A DNA stretch of 64,000 bases, from assembly GCF_001667505.1 (NCBI RefSeq), contig NZ_LZHZ01000027.1, positions 62,001 through 126,000 on the forward strand, in the 5' to 3' direction. Positions within the stretch are counted from its first letter, which is position 1. Each line of letters opens with the position of its first letter. The position numbers were made by a program, and so were the translations under genes. Under the pieces are notes generated by a model. That model searched no databases. It saw only the letters and a list, made by a program, of their open reading frames with translations, and was not told where the DNA came from. Source of the stretch: Mycobacterium sp. ACS1612. Its GTDB lineage: Bacteria; Actinomycetota; Actinomycetes; Mycobacteriales; Mycobacteriaceae. Below, one piece after another: positions 35,589 through 44,118 of the stretch.

Positions 35589-37724
35589 ATGTTCCAGCCG
35601 CCCGCCTCGCTGGTTGAACTGGCGCACCGCTACGGCGTGTCCACCGAATACCAGGACTGGACCGGTAAGCAGTCGGTGGTTGCCGACTCGACACTGATCG
35701 CGGTGCTCGACGCCCTCGGCGTTCCCGCCGCGACCGAAGCCGAGCGCGCCGCCGCATTGACTGCTCACGACCGCGACTACTGGGCGCAGTCCCTACCGCC
35801 GACGATCATCGGCCGCTCAGGGGTGGCGTCGCCGTTCTGGGTGCACGTCACCCACGGTGACCCGGCCCGGCTGTGGCTGCGACTCGAGGACGGCAGTGTG
35901 CGGACCCGGCTGCGTCAACTCGAAAACAACAGGGCCCCTTACGATCTGGACGGCAGACTGGTCGGTGAGGCCACCTTCGAGCTGCCCGCCGACCTGCCGC
36001 TCGGCTACCACCAGCTGCACCTGCAGGTCGGCGCGTCCGACGTCAGCACCCTGGTCATCGTCTCCCCCGCCTCACTCGAACTACCCGCCAGGCTGGGTCC
36101 GCGGCGGGCGTGGGGGCTGGCCACCCAGCTGTACAGCGTGCGCTCGCAAAGGTCTTGGGGCATCGGCGATTTGACCGATCTGACCGACCTAGCGGTGTGG
36201 TCGGCGTCGCGGCACGGCGCAGGCTTCGTTCTGGTCAACCCGCTGCATGCCGCGGCGCCCACCCCGCCGATGGAGCCGTCGCCGTACCTGCCGACGTCGC
36301 GCCGGTTCGTCAACCCGCTGTATCTACGGGTGGAGGCCATCGATGAATTCGCCTATGTGCGGCAGCGCGGCAGCGCCCGCAGGGCGCGCGCCGAGGCGCA
36401 GGCACGGGCCAAGAAATCCAAACTCATCGACCGGGACGCCGCGTGGAAGGCCAAGCGCTCCGCACTCGCAAGCGTGTACCGAGTCGAACGGTCGGCGGGA
36501 CGCGAACTGGCGTACGCCGCGTATCGCCGACGTGAAGGCGGCAGCCTCGACGACTTCGCGACCTGGTGTGCGCTGGCCGAGAAGTACGGCAACGACTGGC
36601 ATCAGTGGCCGGAGGAACTCCAGCATCCGGCCGCACCGGCGGTGGCCGACTTCGTCGCCGACCATGCCGAGGCCGTCGACTTCCACCGATGGCTGCAATG
36701 GCAACTCGACGACCAACTGACCGCCGCGCAGGCCACCGCCGTCCAGGCCGGGATGGAACTCGGCATCATGCACGATCTCGCCGTCGGGGTGGACCCCAAC
36801 GGCGCCGACGCGTGGGCCCTGCAGGATGTGCTGGCGCTCGGCGTCACGGCCGGCGCGCCGCCGGATGAGTTCAACCAACTCGGCCAGGACTGGTCTCAGC
36901 CGCCGTGGCGGCCCGACCAGCTGGTGAGACAGTCCTACGAGCCGTTCCGCGCCCTGGTCAACGCGGTGCTTCGGCACGCGGGTGGCGTACGCATCGACCA
37001 CATCATCGGGCTGTTCCGGTTGTGGTGGATCCCGAAAGGCGCTCCGCCGACCGACGGCACCTATGTGCGCTACGACCACGAGGCGATGATCGGCATCGTC
37101 GCGCTAGAGGCGCACCGCGCCGGCGCGGTGGTGGTCGGCGAGGATCTCGGCACGGTCGAGCCGTGGGTGCGCGACTACCTGCGTGAACGCGGGCTGTTCG
37201 GGACCTCGATCCTGTGGTTCGAAGCCGACCGCGACGGGGACGGCGGACCACTGCCGGCGGAGAGGTGGCGCGAATACTGCCTGTCGGCGGTGACGACGCA
37301 CGATCTGCCGCCGACCGCCGGCTACCTGGCCGGGGAGCACGTGCGACTACGCGAAGAGCTCGGCCTGCTGACCCGTCCGGCCAGCGAGGAGTTGGCCGCC
37401 GACCAGGCTCAACAGGCCGCGTGGCTGGCTGAGCTGCGCCGCGTCGGGTTGCTCGGCGAGACCAGCGGCACCGACGAGGTGGTGCTGGCGCTGTACCGGT
37501 ATCTGGGCCGGACACCGTCCAAGCTGCTGGCGTTGTCGCTCGCGGACGCCGTCGGTGACCTGCGCACTCAGAATCAACCCGGCACCACCGACGAATATCC
37601 GAACTGGCGGGTCCCGCTGACCGGGCCCGACGGCCGCAAACTCCTCCTCGAGGACGTGTTCGCCGACGCCAGGGCGGCCACGCTCGGGGACGCGATGAAG
37701 CAGATCGTACACCCGCCGGTGTAA
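35589..37724 (+). CDS. malQ: 4-alpha-glucanotransferase (amylomaltase)
   Basis: 711-aa GH77 enzyme that transfers alpha-1,4-glucan segments between maltodextrins. Catalytic Asp lies in GGVRIDHIIGLFRLWW (about 467), acid/base Glu in VVVGEDLGTVEP (about 517), third acid in TTHDLPPTAG (about 570). The 150-residue N-terminal extension is typical of actinobacterial MalQ. Start ATG 35589 aligns with the family; ATG 35559, overlapping the decarboxylase stop, is an alternative. Probably co-transcribed with that gene. Confidence 0.95.
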   Translation: MFQPPASLVELAHRYGVSTEYQDWTGKQSVVADSTLIAVLDALGVPAATEAERAAALTAHDRDYWAQSLPPTIIGRSGVASPFWVHVTHGDPARLWLRLEDGSVRTRLRQLENNRAPYDLDGRLVGEATFELPADLPLGYHQLHLQVGASDVSTLVIVSPASLELPARLGPRRAWGLATQLYSVRSQRSWGIGDLTDLTDLAVWSASRHGAGFVLVNPLHAAAPTPPMEPSPYLPTSRRFVNPLYLRVEAIDEFAYVRQRGSARRARAEAQARAKKSKLIDRDAAWKAKRSALASVYRVERSAGRELAYAAYRRREGGSLDDFATWCALAEKYGNDWHQWPEELQHPAAPAVADFVADHAEAVDFHRWLQWQLDDQLTAAQATAVQAGMELGIMHDLAVGVDPNGADAWALQDVLALGVTAGAPPDEFNQLGQDWSQPPWRPDQLVRQSYEPFRALVNAVLRHAGGVRIDHIIGLFRLWWIPKGAPPTDGTYVRYDHEAMIGIVALEAHRAGAVVVGEDLGTVEPWVRDYLRERGLFGTSILWFEADRDGDGGPLPAERWREYCLSAVTTHDLPPTAGYLAGEHVRLREELGLLTRPASEELAADQAQQAAWLAELRRVGLLGETSGTDEVVLALYRYLGRTPSKLLALSLADAVGDLRTQNQPGTTDEYPNWRVPLTGPDGRKLLLEDVFADARAATLGDAMKQIVHPPV

Positions 37725-37768
37725 CGCTCGGCCGCTTGCCAGCGGTTTCACTTTTGTCACCGCTGCGA

Positions 37769-37774
37769 TATGTT
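37769..37774 (+). promoter_or_regulatory. Possible -10 box of the secreted protein gene
   Basis: TATGTT preceded by GCGA, 29 nt before the GTG at 37804, with GGGAG ribosome site between. The -35 (TTTCAC) is weak. Confidence 0.35.
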
Positions 37775-37803
37775 CGCACGGCACCGACATAGGGAGAGAT
37801 CAC

Positions 37804-38220
37804 GTGAAGAAGATCGTTGCGCTCAGCGGTGGCCTTGTCGCCGCCGGCTCGGTGGCATTGATCGGCGCCGGTGTCGCGCTCTCGCAACCGGGACCGGACA
37901 TGAGTTCGTTCAACGTGGTGGGCGAGCCGTACAACAAGGCATTGCAGATCCTGAAGAGTCAGGGTGTGAAGGCGTACTTTGGCGGGTCGTTCGGCAGTGT
38001 GCTGCCGCAGGCGCAGTGTCTGGTCGACCAGCAGAAGATCACGGGCGGCGGCCGGATGCTGCTGATGCTGGACTGCAGCCAGAAGGCCGCCGATGAACTC
38101 GCGTCGATGGGGCCCTCGGGTGGCCCGACCGTCGGCGCCAACGGTGTCACCACCGTCACCCCGACCCCCGTGGTGCCGATTCAGGGTGCGCCGGGCGCCG
38201 GGACACCGCCGCCAGGCTAG
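37804..38220 (+). CDS. Small secreted mycobacterial protein
   Basis: 138 aa with a signal peptide (KKIVALSGGLVAAGSVALIG...). The mature part has a small domain NVVGEPYNKALQILKSQGVK...CLVDQQKI...LMLDCS with two cysteines likely disulfide-bonded, and a Pro/Gly/Thr-rich tail (TPTPVVPIQGAPGAGTPPPG). The fold resembles small secreted mycobacterial proteins of PASTA-like size, but no function is known. Start GTG 37804 has GGGAGAG upstream. It overlaps the convergent SRPBCC gene by 4 nt. Confidence 0.8.
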   Translation: MKKIVALSGGLVAAGSVALIGAGVALSQPGPDMSSFNVVGEPYNKALQILKSQGVKAYFGGSFGSVLPQAQCLVDQQKITGGGRMLLMLDCSQKAADELASMGPSGGPTVGANGVTTVTPTPVVPIQGAPGAGTPPPG

Positions 38221-38651
38221 GTCTCCACCAGCTGCTTGAGGTTCTTCAACGTCACCGACATGTTGCGGCCGACCTGCCGCGCGGCGACACGGTCGGCGAT
38301 CAGGCCGAGCAGGTTGCCCGCCGACTCGTAGGACAGCCGGAAGATCACTTTGGTGCGCCCGTCGCCGTGGTCGCGGATGCGAAACCGGCCGCGCAGCGAC
38401 ACGCCTGACACGGCGATCCACGCCAGGTCGTGGGACGGGTCGAACTCGGACACCTCGACCACTCCACCGATCGGCACCGAGCCGATCTTCCAGTGCACGG
38501 TGTAGCGGGCGCCCTTCTTCGCGGGCCCCTCGGTCACCTGTTCCCAGCGCTCGAGGCTGGCCATGAACCGCGGATAGCAGTCGGGGTCGCTGACCACCTT
38601 CCACACGGTGTCGGGGTCGACGTCGATGACGCAGCGCCTCTGGACCCTCAT
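38217..38651 (-). CDS. SRPBCC polyketide-cyclase-like protein
   Basis: 144-aa START-like protein: RRCVIDVDPDTVWKVVSDPDCYPRFMASLERWEQ at the N-terminus and a C-terminal amphipathic helix. It probably binds a hydrophobic ligand. Its gene is 31 nt downstream of the acyltransferase gene on the same strand, which suggests a lipid-related role (inference). ATG 38651 chosen over 38675 because family similarity begins there. Confidence 0.86.
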   Translation of the reverse strand: MRVQRRCVIDVDPDTVWKVVSDPDCYPRFMASLERWEQVTEGPAKKGARYTVHWKIGSVPIGGVVEVSEFDPSHDLAWIAVSGVSLRGRFRIRDHGDGRTKVIFRLSYESAGNLLGLIADRVAARQVGRNMSVTLKNLKQLVET

Positions 38652-38682
38652 CAGTGCACTCTCTTCTTCGCGCAAGCAGCCA

Positions 38683-39516
38683 TCAGCCGATCACCGGGAA
38701 TCGACGCGCCGCCGCCAGCCTGTCCACACCGGCCTGCAGACTCTCCAACACCTGCTTGTCCACCATCTCGTCGTCACCATCGACATCGATGGGCTCCTGC
38801 ACCTCGATCGCGATCTTCGTCGGCAGCGGAAGCCGCGGCACCATATCGCTGACGGTCAGCCCCCACGGCGGCGCCAGTAGGATGGGCACGCTCTTGAGCC
38901 GCGCCAATTTGTCGACCATCAGTAGCTTGGCGAGCCACTGCCCGCGGTCGACGAACAGGGCCGCTTCCTGACCGCCGACCGAGGCGACCGGCACGATCGG
39001 CACCCCGGCCTCCCTCGCGAGTTTCACGTAGCCCTTACGACCGCCGAAGTCGACCCGGTGGCGCTCCCACGACGGCCGGAACACCTCGTAGTCACCGCCC
39101 GGATAGACCAACAGTGCGGCGCCGGATTCCAGTGCCACTCGGGCGTTTTCGTGGTTGGCGGCCACGGTGCCGAACTTGCGCAGTGAGCCAAGTCCCGGCA
39201 TCGACACCACCAGATTGTGTGCGAGTTGGTAGAAGGGTCGCTCAACCCCGAAGTACGAGCAGAACGCCAGCGTGAACACGAAGGTGTCGGGCGGCAGGTT
39301 GCCTCCGCTGTGATTGCCGACCAGCAAAATCGGTCCCTCGCGCGGAATGCGGTCCAGGCCGCGGACGTCCGCGCGGAAATACAGCGACGCCAGCAGCCAG
39401 AGGCCGGGCAACTGCTCCCGGATGTAGTCCGGGTCGCGCTGGTCCAGGTCCGCCTTCGGCACCCGGGACGAGACCTGTCCCTTGGCCCATTCGAGAACAT
39501 CACTCAGCCCCGCCAT
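38683..39516 (-). CDS. Lysophospholipid acyltransferase-family protein
   Basis: 277 aa. Acyltransferase block I is seen as LVGNHSGGNLPPD (H-x-G-G-N-x3-D variant), block III-like LLVYPGGDYEVFRPSW, and VPIVPVASVGGQEA. This variant is common in mycobacterial PlsC/DGAT-like proteins. It would transfer a fatty acyl group to a lipid acceptor at the membrane; acceptor unknown. Same operon direction as the SRPBCC gene. Confidence 0.87.
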   Translation of the reverse strand: MAGLSDVLEWAKGQVSSRVPKADLDQRDPDYIREQLPGLWLLASLYFRADVRGLDRIPREGPILLVGNHSGGNLPPDTFVFTLAFCSYFGVERPFYQLAHNLVVSMPGLGSLRKFGTVAANHENARVALESGAALLVYPGGDYEVFRPSWERHRVDFGGRKGYVKLAREAGVPIVPVASVGGQEAALFVDRGQWLAKLLMVDKLARLKSVPILLAPPWGLTVSDMVPRLPLPTKIAIEVQEPIDVDGDDEMVDKQVLESLQAGVDRLAAARRFPVIG

Positions 39517-39584
39517 GTCGCAGACCTATACCCATTAGGGCGGATCGCCACGCTACCTGCTACCCGCGTTCCCACATACTTCGC

Positions 39585-39590
39585 TAAACT
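39585..39590 (+). promoter_or_regulatory. -10 box, leaderless hydrolase promoter
   Basis: TAAACT, 7 nt (CCCCGGC) before ATG 39598. Confidence 0.55.
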
Positions 39591-39597
39591 CCCCGGC

Positions 39598-40497
39598 ATG
39601 CTGCGACCGCATCGTTTCGCCGAGGAAATCGATCCGGGCCCGGTTCAGATTCAGGCGCGCAAGGTGGCTTTCGACCTCAGCGGGATCCCGCTCGAGTGGA
39701 TTCCCGGCCACCCCGTCGCGTCCACCATGATCAACCTGTTCAACGTCGTGCTTCCGCCTGCCGAACACTGGTTCGTCAAGTCGTTCAACGAGGCGCTGCC
39801 ATTTGTGAAGGATCCCCGCCTCGCCGACGACATGCGTGGCTTCATCGGACAGGAGGCCATGCACGCGGCGGCCCACGACGAGGTCATCAAACAGTTCCTC
39901 GTCGGCAACGGAGCGGACCCGGCGCCGATACTCGCGCTCGTCGACCACATGTTCGAAAACACTTTGGCGCCAACGACTTCCGCCGACGCCACCCAGCGGC
40001 TCAACAACCTGTGTGAACGGCTGTGGCTGATCGCGGCGATCGAACACTACACGGCGGTGCTCGGCGACTTCGCGCTCAACTCCACCTGGGACGAGCACGG
40101 CGCGCATCCCACGATGGTCGACCTGTTCCGGTGGCACGGCAGCGAAGAGGTCGAGCACCGAAACGTGGCGCACGACGTCGCGGTGTACTTCCACGACAGC
40201 TATCCCGATCGGATCAGGGCCATGGGCGTCGCGGCGACGGCGATGTTCGCGTTCTTCCAGCGCGGCACGTGGTATCTGCTCAAAACCGATCCGGATCTCG
40301 ACATCGGATGGTGGCAGATGCAGCGAATGCGCATGCGCGACTCGAAACTCGGGTTGCTGCCCCACTTCCGGACGCTGTTCGGCGTCAACACGCTGACCTA
40401 TTTTCGGCCCGGATACTCACCCGGACAGATGGGCTCCACCGCCCAGGCCGTCGCGTATCTGGCCACCTCCCCCCCCGCCCGCGCCGCGCACCTTTGA
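39598..40497 (+). CDS. Predicted metal-dependent hydrolase (PF10118-like)
   Basis: 299-aa all-helical protein with histidine/glutamate motifs EAMHAAAHDEV, AIEHYTAVLGDF and WHGSEEVEHRNVAHDV, which look like a di-iron four-helix-bundle site. ATG 39598 follows a leaderless promoter; an open frame upstream to 39217 is antisense to the acyltransferase gene. Its TGA overlaps the ATG of the downstream reductase gene by one base, implying a hydrolase/oxygenase-reductase pair. The pairing with a ferredoxin reductase suggests oxygenase chemistry (inference). Confidence 0.85.
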   Translation: MLRPHRFAEEIDPGPVQIQARKVAFDLSGIPLEWIPGHPVASTMINLFNVVLPPAEHWFVKSFNEALPFVKDPRLADDMRGFIGQEAMHAAAHDEVIKQFLVGNGADPAPILALVDHMFENTLAPTTSADATQRLNNLCERLWLIAAIEHYTAVLGDFALNSTWDEHGAHPTMVDLFRWHGSEEVEHRNVAHDVAVYFHDSYPDRIRAMGVAATAMFAFFQRGTWYLLKTDPDLDIGWWQMQRMRMRDSKLGLLPHFRTLFGVNTLTYFRPGYSPGQMGSTAQAVAYLATSPPARAAHL

Positions 40498-41577
40498 TGG
40501 GCCTTCGCGAGCGCTACCGGCAACTGCCGCCGAACCCGCTGAACCGCAAGCGCCGTTCCCTGATGATCGGCGCCGCCGACGCGGTGATCACCGGGATGGA
40601 GGCGCTCGCCCGCGCCACCCGGCGAATGACGCTTCCCGGTGAGACCGACCGCACCATCGCGTTGACGGTCGCCGAGCGCCAGGTCGTCGCCCGCGATCAG
40701 GACGTCGTCGCGCTGACCCTCGTCGGTGCGGACCTGCCCCGGTGGCATCCCGGCTCGCACCTCGACATTCACCTGCCAAGTGGGCTGGTGCGGCAGTATT
40801 CACTGTGCGGCGACCCCGGGCGCCGCGGCGCCTACCGCATCGCCGTGCGTCGGATAGCCGACGGCGGTGGCGGCTCGATCGAAATGCATGAACTGACCGT
40901 CGGCGCGACGGTCACGACGCACGGCCCGCGCAACGCGTTTCCGCTCACCGTGCCCGGCTTCGGGTCGCCTGCGCGCAGAATCCGTTATCGGCATCACACC
41001 GATCCTGCCGATGCTCGGCCTGGCGCAGCGTCTCGGCGTCGACTGGTCCATGGTCTACGCCGGTCGCAGCCGCGACAGTCTGCCCTTCGCCGACGAGATC
41101 CAACGGTTCGGCGGGCGGGTGACGATCCGCACCGATGACGTCGACGGGCTGCCCACCGCCGACGATCTGCTGGGCGACTGCCCGCACGGCACCGCCGTCT
41201 ACGCATGCGGGCCAGCGCCGATGCTCACCGCGATCCGCTCCGCCCTGGTCGGCCGTGACGACGTGGAGTTGCACTTCGAACGGTTCGCCGCGCCGCCGGT
41301 CGTCGACGGCAGGGAGTTCACCGTCTCGCTTGCCTCGACGGGTGAGACGGTGCACGTCGGCGCCGGCGAGACGCTGCTGTCGGCGCTGAACCGGGCGAAG
41401 GTGCACGCGCCGTACTCCTGCAGGCAGGGCTTCTGCGGCACCTGCCGGACAACGGTGCTGGACGGCGTCGTCGATCACCGCGACACCCTGCTCACCGATT
41501 CGGAGCGGTCCGCAGGCATGATGCTGATCTGCATATCGCGGGCCGCCGAGGGGTCGCATTTGACCCTGAATTTGTAG
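40497..41577 (+). pseudogene. Ferredoxin-type oxidoreductase (PDR/VanB family), frameshifted
   Basis: Starts at ATG 40497 (MGLRERYRQLPPNPLNRKRR), with an FMN/FAD-binding domain (WHPGSHLDIHLPSGLVRQYSLCG). The frame is lost near 40986: the NAD-binding loop, normally R-F-I-A-G-G-I-G-I-T-P, reads R-I-R then resumes in another frame at IGITPILPMLG. About 14 nt (or another non-multiple of 3) are missing. From 41011 the second part is intact: VYACGPAPML and a plant-type 2Fe-2S domain CRQGFCGTCRTT with a final Cys in MLICISR. The protein cannot be made as one chain unless the sequence is wrong. It would have been about 364 aa. Confidence 0.85.
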
Positions 41578-41586
41578 TCGCCTCTG

Positions 41587-41592
41587 TACTAT
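41587..41592 (+). promoter_or_regulatory. -10 box retained before the kinase remnant
   Basis: TACTAT, 6 nt (TCGCCC) before ATG 41599; a leaderless-type start that has survived decay of the gene. Confidence 0.5.
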
Positions 41593-41598
41593 TCGCCC

Positions 41599-42176
41599 AT
41601 GCCGCTGGCCGAGGGTGCGACGTTCGCCGGCTACTCCATCGTGCGGTTGCTCGGCTCGGGCGGCATGGGCGAGGTCTACCTCGCCCAACATCCGCGACTG
41701 CCGCGCCGCGATGCGCTCAATCGTCGGTGTGCACGATCGTGGCGAAGCCGACGGCCAACTGTGGATCTCGCTGGAGCGCCACCCCGCCGGGATGTCCAAA
41801 GCCGGGGTTGCCAGGATCGTGACTGCCGTCGCCGAAGCGCGCGACTACGCGCACGAGCGCGGCCTGCTGCACCGCGACGGCAAACCCGTCAACATCTTGC
41901 TGTCCCACCCGAAGTCGAGCGATCAGCGGATTCTGTTGGCCGACTTCGGGATCGCCCGCTGGGTGAACGACATCAGCGGTGCAACCCAGCGGAACCTCGG
42001 TATGGTCGCCGCAGCCCGGGAACGTCGAAAGCTCAACGGTGACAACTAAGCCTAACGATACGCCGTTACCCACCGAAGACGAGTCACCGATCCGCATGTG
42101 CATGCAGCAGACCGGCAAGACGCGGTTCAGTTGCTGGGAGGACATCCGGCGCGGCAATGGTCGTCGAGTCCCATGA
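41599..42176 (+). pseudogene. Ser/Thr protein kinase remnant (Pkn type)
   Basis: The glycine loop is present ([24 protein letters not shown] after [10 protein letters not shown]), then the frame changes near 41720 where the ATP-binding lysine region is deleted (GRDAL directly followed by IVGVHDRGE). A second gap removes the hinge after LWISLE. The catalytic loop survives as [13 protein letters not shown] (Val to Gly), [11 protein letters not shown] follows, then the APE region and most of the C-lobe are gone. A last segment in a third frame (ESPIRMCMQQTGKTRF and SCWEDIRRGNG) looks like a C-terminal extracellular tail and ends at 42176, overlapping the next ATG. Clearly non-functional as a kinase. 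Confidence 0.88.
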
Positions 42177-42637
42177 ACCTCGACGCATCGGACCGGCTGG
42201 CGCTGACCGACCTGGTGCACCTGTACGCGTCCGCCGTCGACGACCGGCGATTCGATGACGTCGTCGAGTTGTTCACCGCCACAGCGGAATTACGCTTACC
42301 CGATCCGCCCCGGTCGTTGGACCCGGTGCGACGCCAGCATGGCCATGACGGCGTACGCGCCGCGATGCGGGCGCTGGCCTCGGTCACCCGCACGGAACAC
42401 GCGATCGTCGGCGAGGTGTATGCACCCGGCGACGACTCGAATTACGCGCTGGGTCGGATCACCTGCATCGCGCACCACTGGACCGCCGACGCCGACCAGA
42501 TCAGCGACGTGGTGTGGCATCTGCGCTACGACGACGAGTACATGCGCACCCGCGCCGGGTGGCGCATCCATGGACGCGCGCTGAGCATCAACGCGATCGA
42601 AACTCGCCCTGTTCGCCGTCTTCGAGGGCGGCCGTGA
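42173..42637 (+). CDS. SnoaL/NTF2-like protein
   Basis: 154-aa cone-fold protein: LALTDLVHLYASAVDDRRFD DVVELF at the N-terminus and the typical ADQISDVVWHLRYDDEYMRT sheet, ending GWRIHGRALS. Family members are isomerases, dehydratases or ligand binders. ATG 42173 overlaps the stop of the kinase remnant (ATGA), so it may once have been coupled to it. The 3' end overlaps the convergent Nudix gene by 50 bp. Confidence 0.84.
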   Translation: MNLDASDRLALTDLVHLYASAVDDRRFDDVVELFTATAELRLPDPPRSLDPVRRQHGHDGVRAAMRALASVTRTEHAIVGEVYAPGDDSNYALGRITCIAHHWTADADQISDVVWHLRYDDEYMRTRAGWRIHGRALSINAIETRPVRRLRGRP

Positions 42638-43079
42638 GCCGGTCGAGCAGCGGCCGCTGACCCTTCAACAGTCTGGTGGCCGCTTCCGGGACGGAAAACC
42701 AGCCCACACGGTCGATTTCGGGGAATTGCCGAATCTTGCCGGACCCCTTCGGCCACTCGAGGTCGAAGGTGTTGCTGAACGTGCCTTCCAGGTCGAGGTC
42801 GCCACGGACGGCGAATGCGGTGATCATCTTCCCGCTGGGCTGCTTGATCGGTGCGAACTCGATGCGGGGGCCGTCGGGCGGCTTCTTACCGAGTTCCTCT
42901 TCGAACTCGCGTTGGGCAACCGTCCACGGGTCCTCGCCCTCGACATACTCCCCCTTCGGAATCGACCAGGCGCCTTCGTCTTTGCGTGCCCAGAACGGGC
43001 CACCCGGATGGCCGATCAGCACCTCGACACCCGCGTCGGTGATGCGGTACAGCAGTATTCCCGCACTCAGTTTCGGCAT
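42588..43079 (-). CDS. Nudix hydrolase
   Basis: 163 aa with a perfect Nudix box G-x5-E-x7-R-E-U-x-E-E-x-G (GEYVEGEDPWTVAQREFEEE then LGK). It hydrolyses a nucleoside diphosphate linked to another moiety; the N-terminus SAGILLYRITDAGVEVLIGH is common in the NTP pyrophosphohydrolase/MutT-like group of mycobacteria. ATG 43079 overlaps the MDR stop by one base, so both are in one transcript. Confidence 0.9.
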   Translation of the reverse strand: MPKLSAGILLYRITDAGVEVLIGHPGGPFWARKDEGAWSIPKGEYVEGEDPWTVAQREFEEELGKKPPDGPRIEFAPIKQPSGKMITAFAVRGDLDLEGTFSNTFDLEWPKGSGKIRQFPEIDRVGWFSVPEAATRLLKGQRPLLDRLTAALEDGEQGEFRSR

Positions 43080-44098
43080 CAGGCCGCGGTGGGTTCGCTG
43101 AGTTTGACCAACGTCTTGCCGATGTTGGCGCCGGTGAACAACCCGTTCAGCGCGTCGACGCACGACTCGATGCCGTCGAAGATGGTCTGCCGGTGCACGA
43201 GCCGACCCTCGGCCTCCCATTGGCGCAGCGACGCGAACGCCTCGTCGAAGCGGCCCCACTGGTCGAGCGCGTTGAAGCCCTGCATCGTCGCCGTCTTCGA
43301 CAACAGGTTGACGTAGTTGGCAGGACCCGGGTGCTCCCCGCTGAGGTAGCTGGAGATGACGCCGCAGAGCACCACACGTGCCTTCGGCGCCAGCCTGCCC
43401 AGTACCGCGTCCAGAATCGGGCCGCCGACGTTGTCGAAGTAGACGTTCACGCCCTTAGGGCAGTGCTCTTTGAGGGCGGCGCGAAGGTCGTCGGCTTTGT
43501 AGTCGATGCAGGCGTCGAAGCCGAAATCCTCGACCACCGCATTGCACTTGTGCGGCCCGCCTGCGATGCCGACCACCCGCGCGCCAGCGATCTTGGCGAT
43601 CTGTCCCGCCACCGACCCGGTGGCGCCGGCCGCGGCGGAGACCACGACGGTCTCGCCTGCCTGCGGCTTGCCGATGTCGGTCATCCCGAAGTAGGCGGTC
43701 GCGCCCGTCGGTCCGTAGACACTCATGATCGCGAGTTGATCCGTCTCACCGGGGATCGGTGTGGTGAAGATGTCATCGCGGACGAGCACGTACTCCTGGA
43801 ATCCGGTCAAGGTGGTGACGACGTCGCCGACGGCGTAGGCGTCACACCGGGTCGCCACCACCTCACCGATGCCTGCAGCCCTGATGACGTCGCCCAGCTG
43901 CAGCGCGGGCAGGTAGCCCGGTTGACCGTCGAGCCAGGTGCGTGCCGCGGCGTCGATCCCGACATAGGTGGTGCGCACCAACGCTTCGCCGTCGCCGGGT
44001 TCGGGCGCGGGCCGGGTGACCAGTTCTGTGTCGTCGGGTGCCACCAGCCCATTCGGGCGGCGGCGCAACAGGATCTGGCGGTTCGTCAGCTCAGCCAC
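43079..44098 (-). CDS. NADP-dependent medium-chain oxidoreductase (CurA/leukotriene B4 dehydrogenase-like)
   Basis: 339 aa, zinc-free MDR. N-terminus NRQILLRRRPNGLVAPDD, cofactor motif VVVSAAAGATGSVAGQIAK, YFDNVGGPILDAVL and the NYVNLL region match prostaglandin reductase/curcumin reductase relatives that reduce enone double bonds. GTG 44098 lies 7 nt after a TAGGTT box, so it is not simply the tail of the ureide operon that ends 20 bp upstream. Confidence 0.91.
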   Translation of the reverse strand: MAELTNRQILLRRRPNGLVAPDDTELVTRPAPEPGDGEALVRTTYVGIDAAARTWLDGQPGYLPALQLGDVIRAAGIGEVVATRCDAYAVGDVVTTLTGFQEYVLVRDDIFTTPIPGETDQLAIMSVYGPTGATAYFGMTDIGKPQAGETVVVSAAAGATGSVAGQIAKIAGARVVGIAGGPHKCNAVVEDFGFDACIDYKADDLRAALKEHCPKGVNVYFDNVGGPILDAVLGRLAPKARVVLCGVISSYLSGEHPGPANYVNLLSKTATMQGFNALDQWGRFDEAFASLRQWEAEGRLVHRQTIFDGIESCVDALNGLFTGANIGKTLVKLSEPTAA

Positions 44099-44105
44099 AT
44101 GGGCG

Positions 44106-44111
44106 AACCTA
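44106..44111 (-). promoter_or_regulatory. -10 box, leaderless MDR promoter
   Basis: TAGGTT on the minus strand, 7 nt before GTG 44098, in the 20-bp gap after the oxygenase gene. It gives the MDR-Nudix pair its own transcription. Confidence 0.5.
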
Positions 44112-44118
44112 CCGAAGG

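Noticed and set aside
39217..39597. N-terminal extension of the metal-dependent hydrolase
   Set aside because: Antisense to the acyltransferase gene; a leaderless promoter sits just before ATG 39598.
41599..42176. Insertion-sequence remnant explaining the kinase decay
   Set aside because: No inverted repeats, transposase fragments or target duplications were seen; simple deletions suffice.
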